NCBI GenBank assembly: GCA_030704615.1
Contig: CM060733.1
Location: forward strand, 31,248,001-31,312,000
Direction of reading: 5' to 3'
Length of the DNA: 64,000 nt
Source: Takakia lepidozioides
Taxonomy: Eukaryota; Streptophyta; Takakiopsida; Takakiales; Takakiaceae
Below, piece after piece: positions 1 to 11,513 of the stretch (within the stretch, counting starts at the first letter, position 1; each line of letters starts with the position of its first letter). Below the pieces are notes generated by a model that saw only the letters and a program-made list of their open reading frames with translations, was not told where the DNA came from and ran no database searches. Both the position numbers and the translations under genes were made by a program.

Positions 1-77
1 CTAGGCAGCGGGCCCCACGCACGGACGCAGAGTCCCCCGGACCCTACCAGCCACTCAACCGCCGTCAGAGTTTGCCG

Positions 78-300
78 TGATGGTCTGCCCTAAGTCTCCG
101 CCAGTCCGATCTGCCCTTGGGGTCTGTCGTCGGGGTCTGCCCGTATGGTCTGCTCTTCTAGTCTGGCCTGGTGGTCTGCCCTTATGGTCTATCTAAGCGA
201 TCTGTCGAAGTGGTATGCTCTTCTGGTCTGCCCCATGCTGGCAACGTTTTCGGTACAATATGCATTCTATGGAAGGGTCTGTTGGCGGGGTCACTAAGGA
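78..300. repeat. Degenerate GGTCTG-rich short repeat
   Basis: A motif close to tggtctgcccttatgg recurs with point changes about seven times between positions 78 and 230. No convincing gene is seen in 1-700. The short reading frames here have no recognisable domain. The stretch 900-1240 is GC-rich with low-complexity frames and was not assigned to anything. Confidence 0.45.
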
Positions 301-1443
301 AGGTCCATCCATTTGACCATTTGAATGGTCCCATCTACCGGTGTGTCGATCGGGTCTCTGTCATGCATCCATATGGAAGGTCCACTAGTGTGGGTGGGTG
401 CGCAATAAATTTCGCCGGATATTCCCACTGGCAAGGTCCACACGCTAGGTCCACCTACAAACAACATGGAAGACACGCAACTCGGAAGCAAATCTGAATT
501 TTATACAACCAACCATGCACATATGCTTCCGCCATTTTTGCAATGTTGTTCTACACATGGTATATGGAGGACTCGCCTCAAACAAGAGAATGAGACAAAA
601 GATGATTCACAATTGTTGTCCACTAAAATGACTCACTGAATACTTCCAATTGTTAGTAAAGAGCTACATACTTCCAAAGCAAAAATAGTAGAAGCATATG
701 AACGAAGGAGGCTACGGCCTGAAACGATGGACTCTGACATTGTGTCGGACGTCCACGACTCCATTGCGCTGAGTCATGCTCCAGGAATCTTCACAACCGC
801 GCTTACAGCGTCGCAGGAATCTGTTGGGTCCAAACAGTCAAACAAGAAACAACAAAAGGCAAGGAAGACAAAACGAGGAACAAGGGACGATGAAAGAGGA
901 GGAAACAGAAAGAGAGCAAAGTGGTCGTAGGAGCCGATCGGCTGCGATGCGATGCCCTAAATCCGGACGGTTTGGATAGAACTGGGGTTGGACGGGCAAA
1001 TGCGCACCACGTCTGCTCGGGTCTACGTGGGCTCGGCGTGGTTTGCCGCGGCAAGAAGGGTGGACCCAGCCAACTGCGGGCTGGCAAGGCCGTGGGCGCA
1101 GGGACTGCAGGCAGCACGAGCTGCGGGCCACGGGGGGCTGCGCGGCTGGCTGGTCAGGGGGCTAGGGCGGGGGACGCAGGCCGGCCCCGCATTCACGTCC
1201 ATGCACGCCTGGCCCACACGTGAGACTTTCAGACCCAATTAATCTAAAATGAGAGGCTTGATGCCTGACCTAAATTGAAATTATGATTAAGATTGATGTC
1301 CGCGGGGTATATTTATTTCTACTATGGCTCTATACCCGGGCCCAATGGACATCAAGAGTTGAAAAATACCCCATAACCCTGCCCGGAGGGTATAATCAAA
1401 CCCATATACCCACCCAACACTGGTACAGACAAAGACAAATAAT

Positions 1444-1625
1444 CCGAGTTCTCCAAATATCCTCTAGAAATCCCCCACACAAACATCAATCAAGCCCAAT
1501 AACTAAGTTAGGCCCCAAAAGGGCCTGGGCTTAGCTCAGCCTCGTGACTTTCGTAGTTGGTAAACAGAGGTTCAGGAACAATTCCCTTGATGGATTTGAA
1601 GAGGGCGTCTCTCTTGGACATCGAT
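1444..1625 (-). pseudogene. LINE 3' fragment (RT C-terminal region)
   Basis: This stretch aligns by eye over about 180 bp with 14735-14915, which encodes the Cys/His end of a LINE-type reverse transcriptase on the minus strand. Shared blocks include atcctctagaaatccc, gggcctgggctt and gtaaacagaggt. It has small indels and no open frame. It is best read as a second, more decayed copy of the same non-LTR family. The coding assignment is inherited from the better copy. Confidence 0.55.
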
Positions 1626-2243
1626 TTGGGAACCACGTAGAGTTTAATACAGAAATGCAAGAGTGATGGTAAAGGGTTCGATCTTGAGCTTTTGATGTCT
1701 ATTTAATGGTGACCTATGAGGTTGCATGAGGCTTGCTAGGCTGACCTTGTTGGGTCGGATTATCTCTCTTCCACCCAGTAGAAAATAGAAGAAAGACAAC
1801 CAATGAGAGGCAAAAAGGTTTGCCCTGCTTCCGTGTCCACTACAACCCATGCAAAGTCTCAAATACAATGTGAATTAATGCATCAAACCACCCTGCAGTA
1901 TGGATGAGTGGTGAATGCTTCCCCAAAGCTTCTATTTCACATCAAATTTGGTTATCCCACTTCCACATCGCAAAACAGGACCAGGAAGGTCAAGATTGGA
2001 CAAAGGGGAAGCATGGGTAAACCTATTAATCCAAACTAGAGGGTGGGTGTTAAATTAAATGTAGCAATGGAAAAATGGTATCTACTCCCCAACAAGAGAT
2101 TGGCAAAAGTTGTGTCAGACTGGGAGTACCTAGCTCCTATGCTTATTGCCTACAATGTATGAGGATTGGCACCTAGCTGATTATGGCAACTCAAAGATGG
2201 CCCAAAGAATTTTGTAGTAAAGACCTTACCGGTGTCAACAGTA

Positions 2244-5200
2244 TCAAACATAGTGCACCTCCTGTAACTTTGGATCCGTTGACCCTGCAACTGCATAAGG
2301 CCCCTTAAACCAGAATCGAGCACTGAACAGCCATGAAACTACCGCTAGCACTAATACGCCCCCAACTGCAACAGGCGTGTAATTTAAAGAGGCTGTGGTC
2401 ACGGGATATTGTACAGGTAAGCAGAAGAGTACTGTGATTGTGATGACCCATAATACGGCCACCCATCCAACGAATGCACTGTATGGGCCCAAGTTAAAGG
2501 GCCCTTGTTTGAATGTATTGTGTGCGATTGTAAGGGGGAAAAATATTGGCAAGGCATAGGAGATGTAAAGACCAATTGTGGCAATGGACACCATAGCTTG
2601 AAATGCAACCAAGCTCCCCAAAGACTGCAAGCCACAGTTCCAAGCACGGACTGAGTGATCAGACAACTGAACCTTTTCTCAAGCAAGTTACTCTAAACAG
2701 AACGGTGAATCCATGCAGAAAAGCAAAATAAATGTCGTTAGTCTCAGCATCCTTTGGATGACGATCGAAGGTCACGAGAGGTTATGAATTTTGCATGCAC
2801 CTGGCAAACTTGTGGGGTCCTATCAAATGTTAGTGCTTAGGCATTGGAGGTAACAATGGGAAGTGCACTGAATTTAGTCAAAAGACCTTGGCTATAATAG
2901 ACTGGATAGGGGCCTGATTGATTATCACAATAACACTGGGTGAAGGTGGACCAAACCAAAGAGAGATCAGGGGATGATAATCTTACAGTGAGAGCCATAA
3001 TAAATGCCACAAGAGCAGAGAGCCAGACAGCGTTGAGCGGCACCTCCCGCCTGTTAACCACATGCCATAGCTTTGATAATGGCATGGCTCCATCTCTTGA
3101 GAATGCATACACCATCCTGCTCTCACAAACAAGCACAATCTTTATTTTTCCTTTCGAGCCGTGAGCTGTAACCTGATGCTCTAGTATGCATTGTGTGAGC
3201 GAGGTTGTACTATTTAGACATTGCTTCCTTGTGGTGTAGACCCTACACCTGGTTTCGACTGAGCAAGAGAGGAGGACTATGGATACATAGTGTGTTGTGG
3301 TAAGTGCCCTGGGCTATTAATCCTCAAACTAGTGGGGTTTCAGCCCACCAAGATAGGAAATGCGATTCACATAGAAATTGCCATAGAGCTAGGTAGAGAT
3401 GGACGCAGACATGGACAGAGAGGTGGCGTAAGCTTACCTTGAATTGCTGGTGATAGAGCTCATGCCACACAAGAAAACAGCTCCTGCAACAATACCCAGA
3501 CAAACAATGCCCCCAGTCCCACTGCCAAATCTGCCCTTGAATACGTCATAGAAGATTTGAGCAATGGCATAGCCTCCAGAATCATTGCCCAAATCCAGCA
3601 GTGCTGATGGATCAGATATTACGAAGGCGATTCCTAGTATATAGGCCCAACCGACTACAATCGAGATGCCAACTGAACTCACAATGCCATATGCCCCGTT
3701 TTTGTCTGAAGATTTCGTTTCTTCGGACTGCAAAAATTAGAAAAGTAGTTATCACTTGAAATAGGCATCCAACAACATAGTTCAACATTCTCTGTCAATC
3801 AACCTTTCAGAATTGTATGAACTAAATCAGGCTATTGTACCTCCACATCAGCCAGCCAGTCAGCATGACCCTATCATCTCATACTCACTCCTCCTGTTCA
3901 TGTCTTTCTGTTTATCTTTCTATTCTACAATCACCTTCAAGGAACTTCTGTTTTGATTGCACTCACCATGTGAGCAGAGGCATCATAGCCACTGATAGAG
4001 TACTGGCTCATTAGAAGACCAAGCAGAAAGATGTAGGGGGCACTGTCGATGCCCACGTCACTGGGCTTGTTGAACGAAGTAAATACAAACTTGGCAGTCT
4101 GCCGATGAGTAGCAACTACTGGTATTAGAATAATCAGCACAAAGACTCCTGCATGCACCATTATCCCAACCCTCTTGAATTTAGAGCTTGTCCAGTGGAC
4201 ACTCAGGCCCCAGTTTACGATTTAAAGTTTCTTTGTTCCTTTCTCTCCGGGTTGTTCTACGGAGGGCACTCCAGTGGACATTACACAAATTTTATTTTAC
4301 TTCCTCCGTCAATAGGCTAACCTATATGTCTCTCACTCTCCTACTTTGTCTCATGGGCCCTCAGGGGCCCCATGGAAGTTTTAGTTCGACAAAACGTAGC
4401 CAGCTCCACATGGCATCTCTGCGGCAACTGGCTTTTCGAATCAGGTTCCAAGTGCTCTGTGAGTGTGGGGTTGGGGGCCCTGGGCTCGAGACTCAATATG
4501 AGGACATATGGAACCATTAAAGATCTCTCGGGCACAGATCACCACATCTTTGAGAGTCTGTGGGCAGAGATTGACGTAGTCTCACTGGAACCTGAAGCCT
4601 CATTCATAGAACTCATCTTCCTGAACAAGCTCGCATCACTACCACTAGACTATTGGCTACCAGTGAGACCCCTTTCCACCTTACAGAAATCAGTCAACAA
4701 CTCATCCATCTCCAGGAGTTATCTTCACCAAGCTACTCAGACAGAATCTTTGAAGATTCATCCCAGTGAATGAGGGGTTTGTGTTTTGCATGTTTTGCAC
4801 AGAAAAGGTAAGTCTTATGGGTCAGACTTACCTCACTCCTCTCTCTATCAGGACAAGAGATGGGACTAACCAAGAATATTCCAGGCCGCAGCAAGGGTTG
4901 CGAAATATGAGAGCCAGCCAATTGTCAAGCTATTCATTAGCGCATGCACAAACAGAATGCCCCCGTGCATCGCAATCACCACATACTTGCTTGCATTGTA
5001 GCCACCTCCATTGTTACCCCCAGTAGAGAGAAGTATCATCACTTGTAGTAGTTGGGCCAGCGAGAAGTCCACGCTGCAGGTCACAGCCCACTGCACAAGC
5101 CCTGGAATCCTTTCAAAGTTGGTACAGCACCCACTTGGAGATCATGTGGTTCCAACTGAACTTATCTATGAGCTCTAAAACTTTGAGGGCTTAGTCTCAC

Positions 5201-6564
5201 CACATAGTAACCCTCCCAAGGCCAGTGGGGTGTGTATTTAAACTCACATGGGTATGAAGCCCAGGAGATTGCCTAAGCGCTTCCAACACCCCAAAAGGTC
5301 TGTGTGTGTGAGAGAGAGAGAGAGGGAGAGACCACTACGTAGAACTACCAATGCAACATACATGATTGAATTTGGTGCATCTATATCTGTGGCATAGGTA
5401 GCAACTACGCTGTAGATTACCAAGGCACCATAAACAGTCGGGCACACCTATGGGTACCACCACTCCGTGGTTCCCAAGGAGAGGCCTCCGTAGAACTTCC
5501 TACTCCAACAAGGCTGAGAACAGAGGGAAACCAACCTGGCCAACTACATTATACCTGCATAGTGTCACCCAAGGCACGGAAGATGTATCAGTTTGAGCTG
5601 TAGATCAGACTTTCTATCCGAGTAATCTGAAGCCAAGAATTCCACTAAAGAAGCTACCAAGAGACAGAATGAAGCGGTTGGACAGGCCTTTCAATATCTG
5701 AAATGTGTCTGTCCAGCAGGCTGAATTACAGGGAAAAAAGAACAGGTACAATTTTGAAGGAGGGGGATTGCAGAGACATAGTGACAGAAAAATTGAGCCG
5801 AATCTGGTCCAGGGTCCACGGAATACAAAATCACGAGGTGAGATAGGACCATACCAGCCAGTTATCCAGGATGCAAAGGGACCCCATTCCTCTCCAGCCA
5901 ACTGGGCACTCCAAAAGTAGAGGCCACCCGAAGTGGGGAAAGCTGAGCAGATCTCTGCCATACCCAAGCCCACAAACATGTTGAAGAAACCAGCAATAAG
6001 CCACCCATATGACATCGATATAGGCCCTCCATAATGCAGCCCGGTGTTGAATAATGTGGTGACTCCAGTCAGAATTGAGATAATCGCGAAAGAAAACGCA
6101 AAATTTGATATTACTCTGCATTCCATATGAAGAAAAGGCCAACACAACTGCTCAGTCTTCCTAGCATTTACGAATTGCACTGTCAGTATGGCCTTCAAAT
6201 CAGGTGTCTATGGAAGCCTCTGTATAAATCCCCAAATTCTGAGAGACAGGCGTACTTCAGACGCCTACAATGCCCTGGGAAAAGATGGAGTGCTACCATT
6301 CGGGAATTCACATTACTGCTACAAGTGGGACTGGACAAATATCGGCATAGAGAGGAAGCATCCTCTTTCTCTCCCTCTTTACACAGATACGCACACCAAC
6401 ACAAACAAACAGAACCCACCAAACGCAAACAGCTCGCGAAACTCAAATCCATGGCGTCTTAATCAACTTAAAATTACAGCCAAGAGAGGTAAGACTCACG
6501 AGAGATCACGCTTGAGTTCCTGCTTGTAGCCCAGCTCCTGCAGTCGTTTCTGCCCCGAGTCCAT
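2244..6564 (-). CDS. BAT1: BAT1/GABP-like amino-acid permease, eight exons
   Basis: A spliced gene for an APC-superfamily transporter of the plant BAT1 (bidirectional amino acid transporter / GABA permease) type, a membrane carrier for amino acids. Hand-built exons (minus strand): 6564-6500, 6115-5855, 5554-5536, 5090-4871, 4148-3967, 3727-3438, 3116-2987 and 2624-2244. All have GT-AG borders. They sum to 1548 nt, i.e. 515 residues plus stop, close to the roughly 516 residues usual for the family. Diagnostic segments: start MDSGQKRLQELGYKQELKRD, then SNFAFSF, AEICSAFPTSGGLYFWSA, FASWITGWY, the STGGNNGGGY loop, SGYDASAHMSEETK, CGMSSITSNSRM, AYAFSRDGAMP-like, and SLGSLVAFQAMVSIATIG near the C-terminus. 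About 12 hydrophobic segments fit a multipass protein. The start at 6564 matches the conserved family N-terminus. It appears intact. Substrate range cannot be read from sequence. Confidence 0.93.
5536..5554 (-). other. 19-nt microexon of the BAT1-like gene
   Basis: On the minus strand, an AG acceptor (atgcag) precedes and a GT donor (gttggt) follows 19 nt that complete a Trp codon and then read Tyr-Asn-Val-Val-Gly-Gln. Exon 2 ends in phase 2 after ITG(W) and exon 4 starts in phase 0 at WAVTCSVDFS. The microexon therefore supplies exactly the conserved W-[FY]-N-[IV]-V-G-Q-W-A-V stretch of BAT1 proteins. Without it the frame does not join. Confidence 0.85.
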
Positions 6565-7924
6565 GATGCCCTACTACTCCGGCTGGAGAAGAAACAGGTT
6601 CTCAAACAGCCAACGAAAACAACACACCCTGTGTCAAAGCCAGGGCACCTGAGCTCTCTCCTACTTTCATGTAACAGAGGTCTTCTGAATCTTCATAGAA
6701 CTCTTGAAGCTTTCCTCCAACAATTTTGGAAACCCAGCTCTGCAAGTCAATATCACACGGGCCCTCCACGAGATCCTCGACCGACGACGATACTCTCGGA
6801 TGCGCATTGCATTGCATGCCCAGTCAACCCTCGCACCGTAGCGGACGCACTCAACCAACCTTATTCCAGAATAGTAAGTCAATACTATGACTAGGTAATT
6901 TGTAACTTTTAGGTGTATTTGTTTTAGAGAGGGGAACGGTGCCCCATAAAAAGCTGAATTTCATTCCCAACTTGTTGAGAACTGGACGATGAACTTCGGT
7001 TGCTTTACTGAACGCTCGCTCGCTCATCTCTGCACTGAATCGAACGAAGTTTCGTGAAGGCTCCGACCGTCCACGTCCACGTCCACGTCTACAGCAGTCT
7101 CGCACGAGTAAATGAGGATGACGGGTTTCTTTAAGAAGGGTTTTTCATGTTTTCTTAACAAGGGAACGTGGGCCTCCATCTTTAGTTGATCATAGTTAGG
7201 ATGACAGGTAGAGCCAAAATTTCGCTTCTTGGCCACGTGCACAGGTTGGAAAGTGGCTGAGCCCCAAATTTGCTAACTGGCATTTAAATTCTATTTCGCT
7301 TCTTGGACCACGTTGACAGGTTTTGGCTAAACCTAGAAAATGATTTATTAGGTTGCCAGCTAAGGGCCGTACCATACTAGCGGCAAGAGGGGCAACTGCA
7401 CTAAATTTTGGACCCTCCTATTGGTTTAAGGGAGGGCTGTGTGCCGCTCTGCCTAGCACACTAGATAAACTGCCGGCAGAGAGGCGTTGACATGGCTCCG
7501 ACTTGGCGCCTACATGTCACATCCCCTAAAAATACGGATTTCCAGGCAGTGTCCCCTGGAAATCTACAATTTTAGGAAGACACTTTGTCGTGACACGATT
7601 CTCCCACGTTTCTAGGAATTGGTTATTTTTAGAATGAAACACAAAGTAGTTGCGATTTTTTGCAGCTCGGCTTCTGCTATAGTGTGGTAGCCGATTCATT
7701 GCCGCTTGGTGACATGGACCTATACCATCTAACAATCCCTAGCCTGCAACGGCCATGTCAGTGCCATTGGTGTGCCAGTAGTGTGGGCCCTAAGTAAGGC
7801 AGTGAGCAATCCCTCTAGCCCAACCAGAAGGCCACGTCGGCCTACGTGGCTAAACCCAGAAGGTTTGGGTAAGCGAAATACCTAGAGAGAGAGCTTAGCA
7901 TGAATTAGGGCCTCTTCCCCTAGC

Positions 7925-7950
7925 GGGAACATATATATATATATATATAT
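7925..7950. repeat. (AT)n microsatellite
   Basis: An uninterrupted AT dinucleotide run lies in gene-free DNA. The surrounding 6900-9700 shows no coding region that I can support, only short frames without domains. Confidence 0.9.
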
Positions 7951-9718
7951 GACGCCAGCCGGAAGCGACCGTAAATAAGAGCCTCTTCCCCTTTGCCGGC
8001 GGCCCGGACATATATGAGTGGGTGGCTTTGGATGGGATGTCACCAACATGTGGTCAAAAGATGTCACTAAGGCCTAATTTTTTCTTTTCCAGCCGATGCG
8101 ACGCACCACTTTCAAAATTAGTTCTGAGAATTGGCTGTTTGGAGGGGTGTCACAACATCACGACCAGTTCTTGCATTTGTGAAGGAACCTTCAGTTCTGG
8201 TTCCAAAATTATTTCAAGAGACGGGTCTGGATCCGGTTCGGATTTTTTTAATTGAGCCAGCGCTCCGGTCCAGTTCCAGATCACCTATTAAACATGGGGA
8301 TGGTTCCAATTACCAGTTAGTTGCTGAAAAAAGCCACCGGTTCGGGTTAGGTTTAATCTAATTAGTTTTAAAATATGTCACCCCCCACCCAATGCTCTGC
8401 CCGGACCTTGTGGTTGACATGCTGGGTTTGTTGACTTTGGACCCCACTTAGTAAAAACCCTGTAACTTGGGAAAAACTTGTTCTTTTGATAATTCAACTA
8501 GACAATTGCACGCCCTGTCCAAATTTGGGGCCAATCAGAGAAGACGTGTAAAAAAAAACCCGATTGAATGGTACACTATTTTTGGCATTTTTCAAAAATA
8601 AAAACGACATGATTTTATAGATTTTGGATGTTGGGTTGAAATCTGTTGGGCCTTGTGGAGCAACCTAACATTCCTTGGACATTCTTGTTCTAAGCCCAAG
8701 ATTACCCTCCAAATGAGGTACAACATTATGGACCAAATAGCTCAAGGAATCAATATGGATAGAGCCATCTCTAGGCTACCATTGGTACCTGAACGGCAAT
8801 ACCAGCAACCGAGTTCCAACGACAAAACAAGTAACAACATCAACAACTGGTGAGCCGAGAACAGTTGGCTAGGGTATCGGACCCTAATCATACTCTCCAG
8901 GTAGGTTACTCTACGAATTTGCGACCTATCTGGGAACCGTCTTGGTAGGGGCTTCCATACGGGGTGCATAACCGGGTTGATACCCGGGTTTTTATACATA
9001 CGAGACCAACACTGCTTGAGACCCTATTGTGTGGGAGATGGTGTGAGGAGACGGTGTGAGTGTTTGCTGCTTTGTTTGAATTATTTTTTATGTCCAAAGT
9101 TCTAATCTTCTAACTAGTTAGTTCGGGCACCCTTAATCTTTGATATTGCAAAACCCTCTCGAGTTCTTGAGCGATGATTGTCTCTCGCAAGATCTGACGC
9201 CACGCATGGCGATGGCGCATTGTAGGTCGGGGAAGATCATATCAAGAACCTTTTTCCTCGCCCTAGATTAGTGGAATGCAAGGCGATCGGAAACTCTGGC
9301 TAGGAGAGTAGCTTCAGAAGCATAAGGATGGGGTCTGTGGTGCTTGATGGCCTGGGACAAGATGACGTTCCTACCGATGATCTTAGAATGGCGTACACTG
9401 AGAAGGTAGGTCACAATTAATACAGGGCATATCATTACTCTGCTTGGTTCTTCTTTCAGTGTTCCAGCCAATATTACGGAGTGTTGAGTAAAGATTCTTA
9501 CTTCTGTTTATAGATTGTTTCACCACTTTAATCCTTGATGCTCTGAACAGGTGCTTACGGGATGACCGTGATGTTTTGTCATTCTCAGATGTTGTTTGTG
9601 TGCGGTGTCGCTTGCGTACCAGGGTAGGAAGCAAAGATCTAGAACCACTGTGTGCGCGCTACTGTGGGAATTCTCATTTCATCTGAAGAAAAAACACTTT
9701 TTCTGGAGTTTGTGGCAG

Positions 9719-11513
9719 GTCCTGGAAGAAAAGGAGCTGATGCTAAGAAAGTACGTCACTTCCATTTCTTCCCATTTTCTTAACCTTCCGCACAGCGGAG
9801 TACCAACGTTTGGTAAATGACTATGTTTATGGATGAATACAACTAGATCGGATTCTCTTCAAACATAAACTTTCCCCTTGCAATGCAGGAGCTGTGAACA
9901 ACTTAAATTGATGAGAGGTGTTTGGTAGTTCACTTCTTTGCAAAGGCAAGGGCTCCAAATGTCTGCTCTGCATCGATTCTATAAAATGCTTAATTTGTCA
10001 GAAGTTGGGAGGGAATTGAAGAGTGCTGGACTAATTAACGGACTGTTTTCTCTTAGTCTATCTATCTCGAATCAATATAATGCCTTCCAGTATGATGCCA
10101 ATGTTAGAGTTCACAACTCCCTGTAATTGCACTCTACTAAGGTTGGCAGTACCAAGCCCGCAAGCAACTGAATATAGGGTGACGAAAAGTTACAGCAAAA
10201 GAAATGCAGCAAAAATTACACAGTTCATATTTAGACCATGAGAACGGCATCGCATGTCCACAGTTTTTGCATGGATGCTGTAAAAGACGCTGACTGGTAG
10301 GTCTGGGTGTGCCACAGGTACATACAAGACAACTACTCAAAGATACAGAACGTTGAAAAGGAGTTGACAGGCCTCACTCTGGAAGTGAAGCTTACTGCTG
10401 GACCTAAAAAAGCAGGCAAATTTTCCTCATGAGGATCCTGCTCCGGTTTGAGTTTCTTGCCTTCTTGAATGTCAAAATGTTTTGGGGGACTCGTGTGAAA
10501 GTCCAGGGTAGTGAAACGACATCGTCAGCCCTCTGAGGGTCTGATTGAGATTAGAAGGAACACACTTGATAATGTGAAGTAAGATACAGTACATATGGTT
10601 TTGCCATCAATACTCTGTGAGTTATCCAGGTGTTTATGTGTCTCTGTTTCCAATCGATATGTTTGCAAGAGTTTTTACCTTATCTGGCTTTTGCAGGGGA
10701 TTGTCTGGGTGGTTGCTTCTGACAAGTCTTTCTAACTTTTTCTACCTTGCATGAGTTCAGCTCTTGAACATCTGCGAAAACTGATTGAAACAGCAACAGA
10801 GAAAATCAAAGCTGCCAAGTTGAAGGAGGAGCAGGCAAAAAAGGTCAGTACTTGCTCAAAACCTTCTTGCAATATAGGGGTGTGAGGGTGCAGCCATACA
10901 TATAGCCTACATTTTATATCTCTGGTAAGACTCTGCTTAAGGGATCTGACAGTTTGAAAAGCCAGGGTTGAATGGGTCATATCCAATCGCAGAACAAGCT
11001 GCTAAGTTTTTCCAAGTAACATTGTTAAAATTATGTGTGGCAATCAGGTTGGGGAAGCAGCTGAAAAGGCCAGTTCCAAGCGGGAGGAGCACAATAAACA
11101 GAGGCTCTGTGAGGATCTCAAATGCCTGGTACTGTGGCATGAGATTATCTTGACAGTTGGTTCTTTTTCCAAATGTTTTATTTGTTACATTACATTGAAA
11201 TTGCCAAAAAAGACATTTTTTTAAGGATTTGTGTGTTACCAGCTTTTCCTTTTTTTGTTTTATATTATTGGCAGGGCTCATTTTGTTTATTGCACTTATA
11301 GTTGTTGAAAGAGTCCTGGCTCAGATGGTTTCAGACACGAAGAAAATGGTTTTGGGCTCTTGATCAACATGTCAGCAAGTCTCTTGAAATCGTAAATGTG
11401 AGCAAGATGTATAATGTGCCCACCTTCTCTTTCAGGTTCAACAAAGTGCAGAAGCACAGTATTCACGTCTAGAGGAGTTGACTCGCAAACTGGCAGTTAA
11501 AACCCAGAGCTGA
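9719..11513 (+). CDS. Exons of a coiled-coil protein, family uncertain
   Basis: Five short exons join in phase with GT-AG borders: 9719-9750, 9889-9917, 10761-10843, 11048-11128 and 11436-11513. They read VLEEKELMLRK, SCEQLKLMR, ALEHLRKLIETATEKIKAAK (plus a Lys/Glu tail), VGEAAEKASSKREEHNKQRL and VQQSAEAQYSRLEELTRKLA. This is a highly charged heptad-like helix. Exon 5 ends at TGA (11511-11513), which may be the true stop or a later mutation. A Gln/Pro-rich frame follows (AAGIGTHGSTPRQPTGQQPS, about 11536-11595), and 12030-12130 encodes NGTGIPTVAAIVASINSHQS, so the gene may continue. The layout (coiled coil, then low-complexity tail) could fit an RPRD/CID-type RNA polymerase II CTD protein, but no CID domain is visible. 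The N-terminus was not located. It could also be a decaying gene. Confidence 0.5.

Noticed and set aside
803-1238. Overlapping frames of 70-104 codons at 0.8-1.2 kb
   Set aside because: GC-rich low-complexity frames in four registers with no domain, splice support or start context.
5244-5447. Hydrophobic minus-strand frame as an additional BAT1 exon
   Set aside because: It fits no position in the permease; the 19-nt microexon at 5536-5554 already completes the protein in phase.
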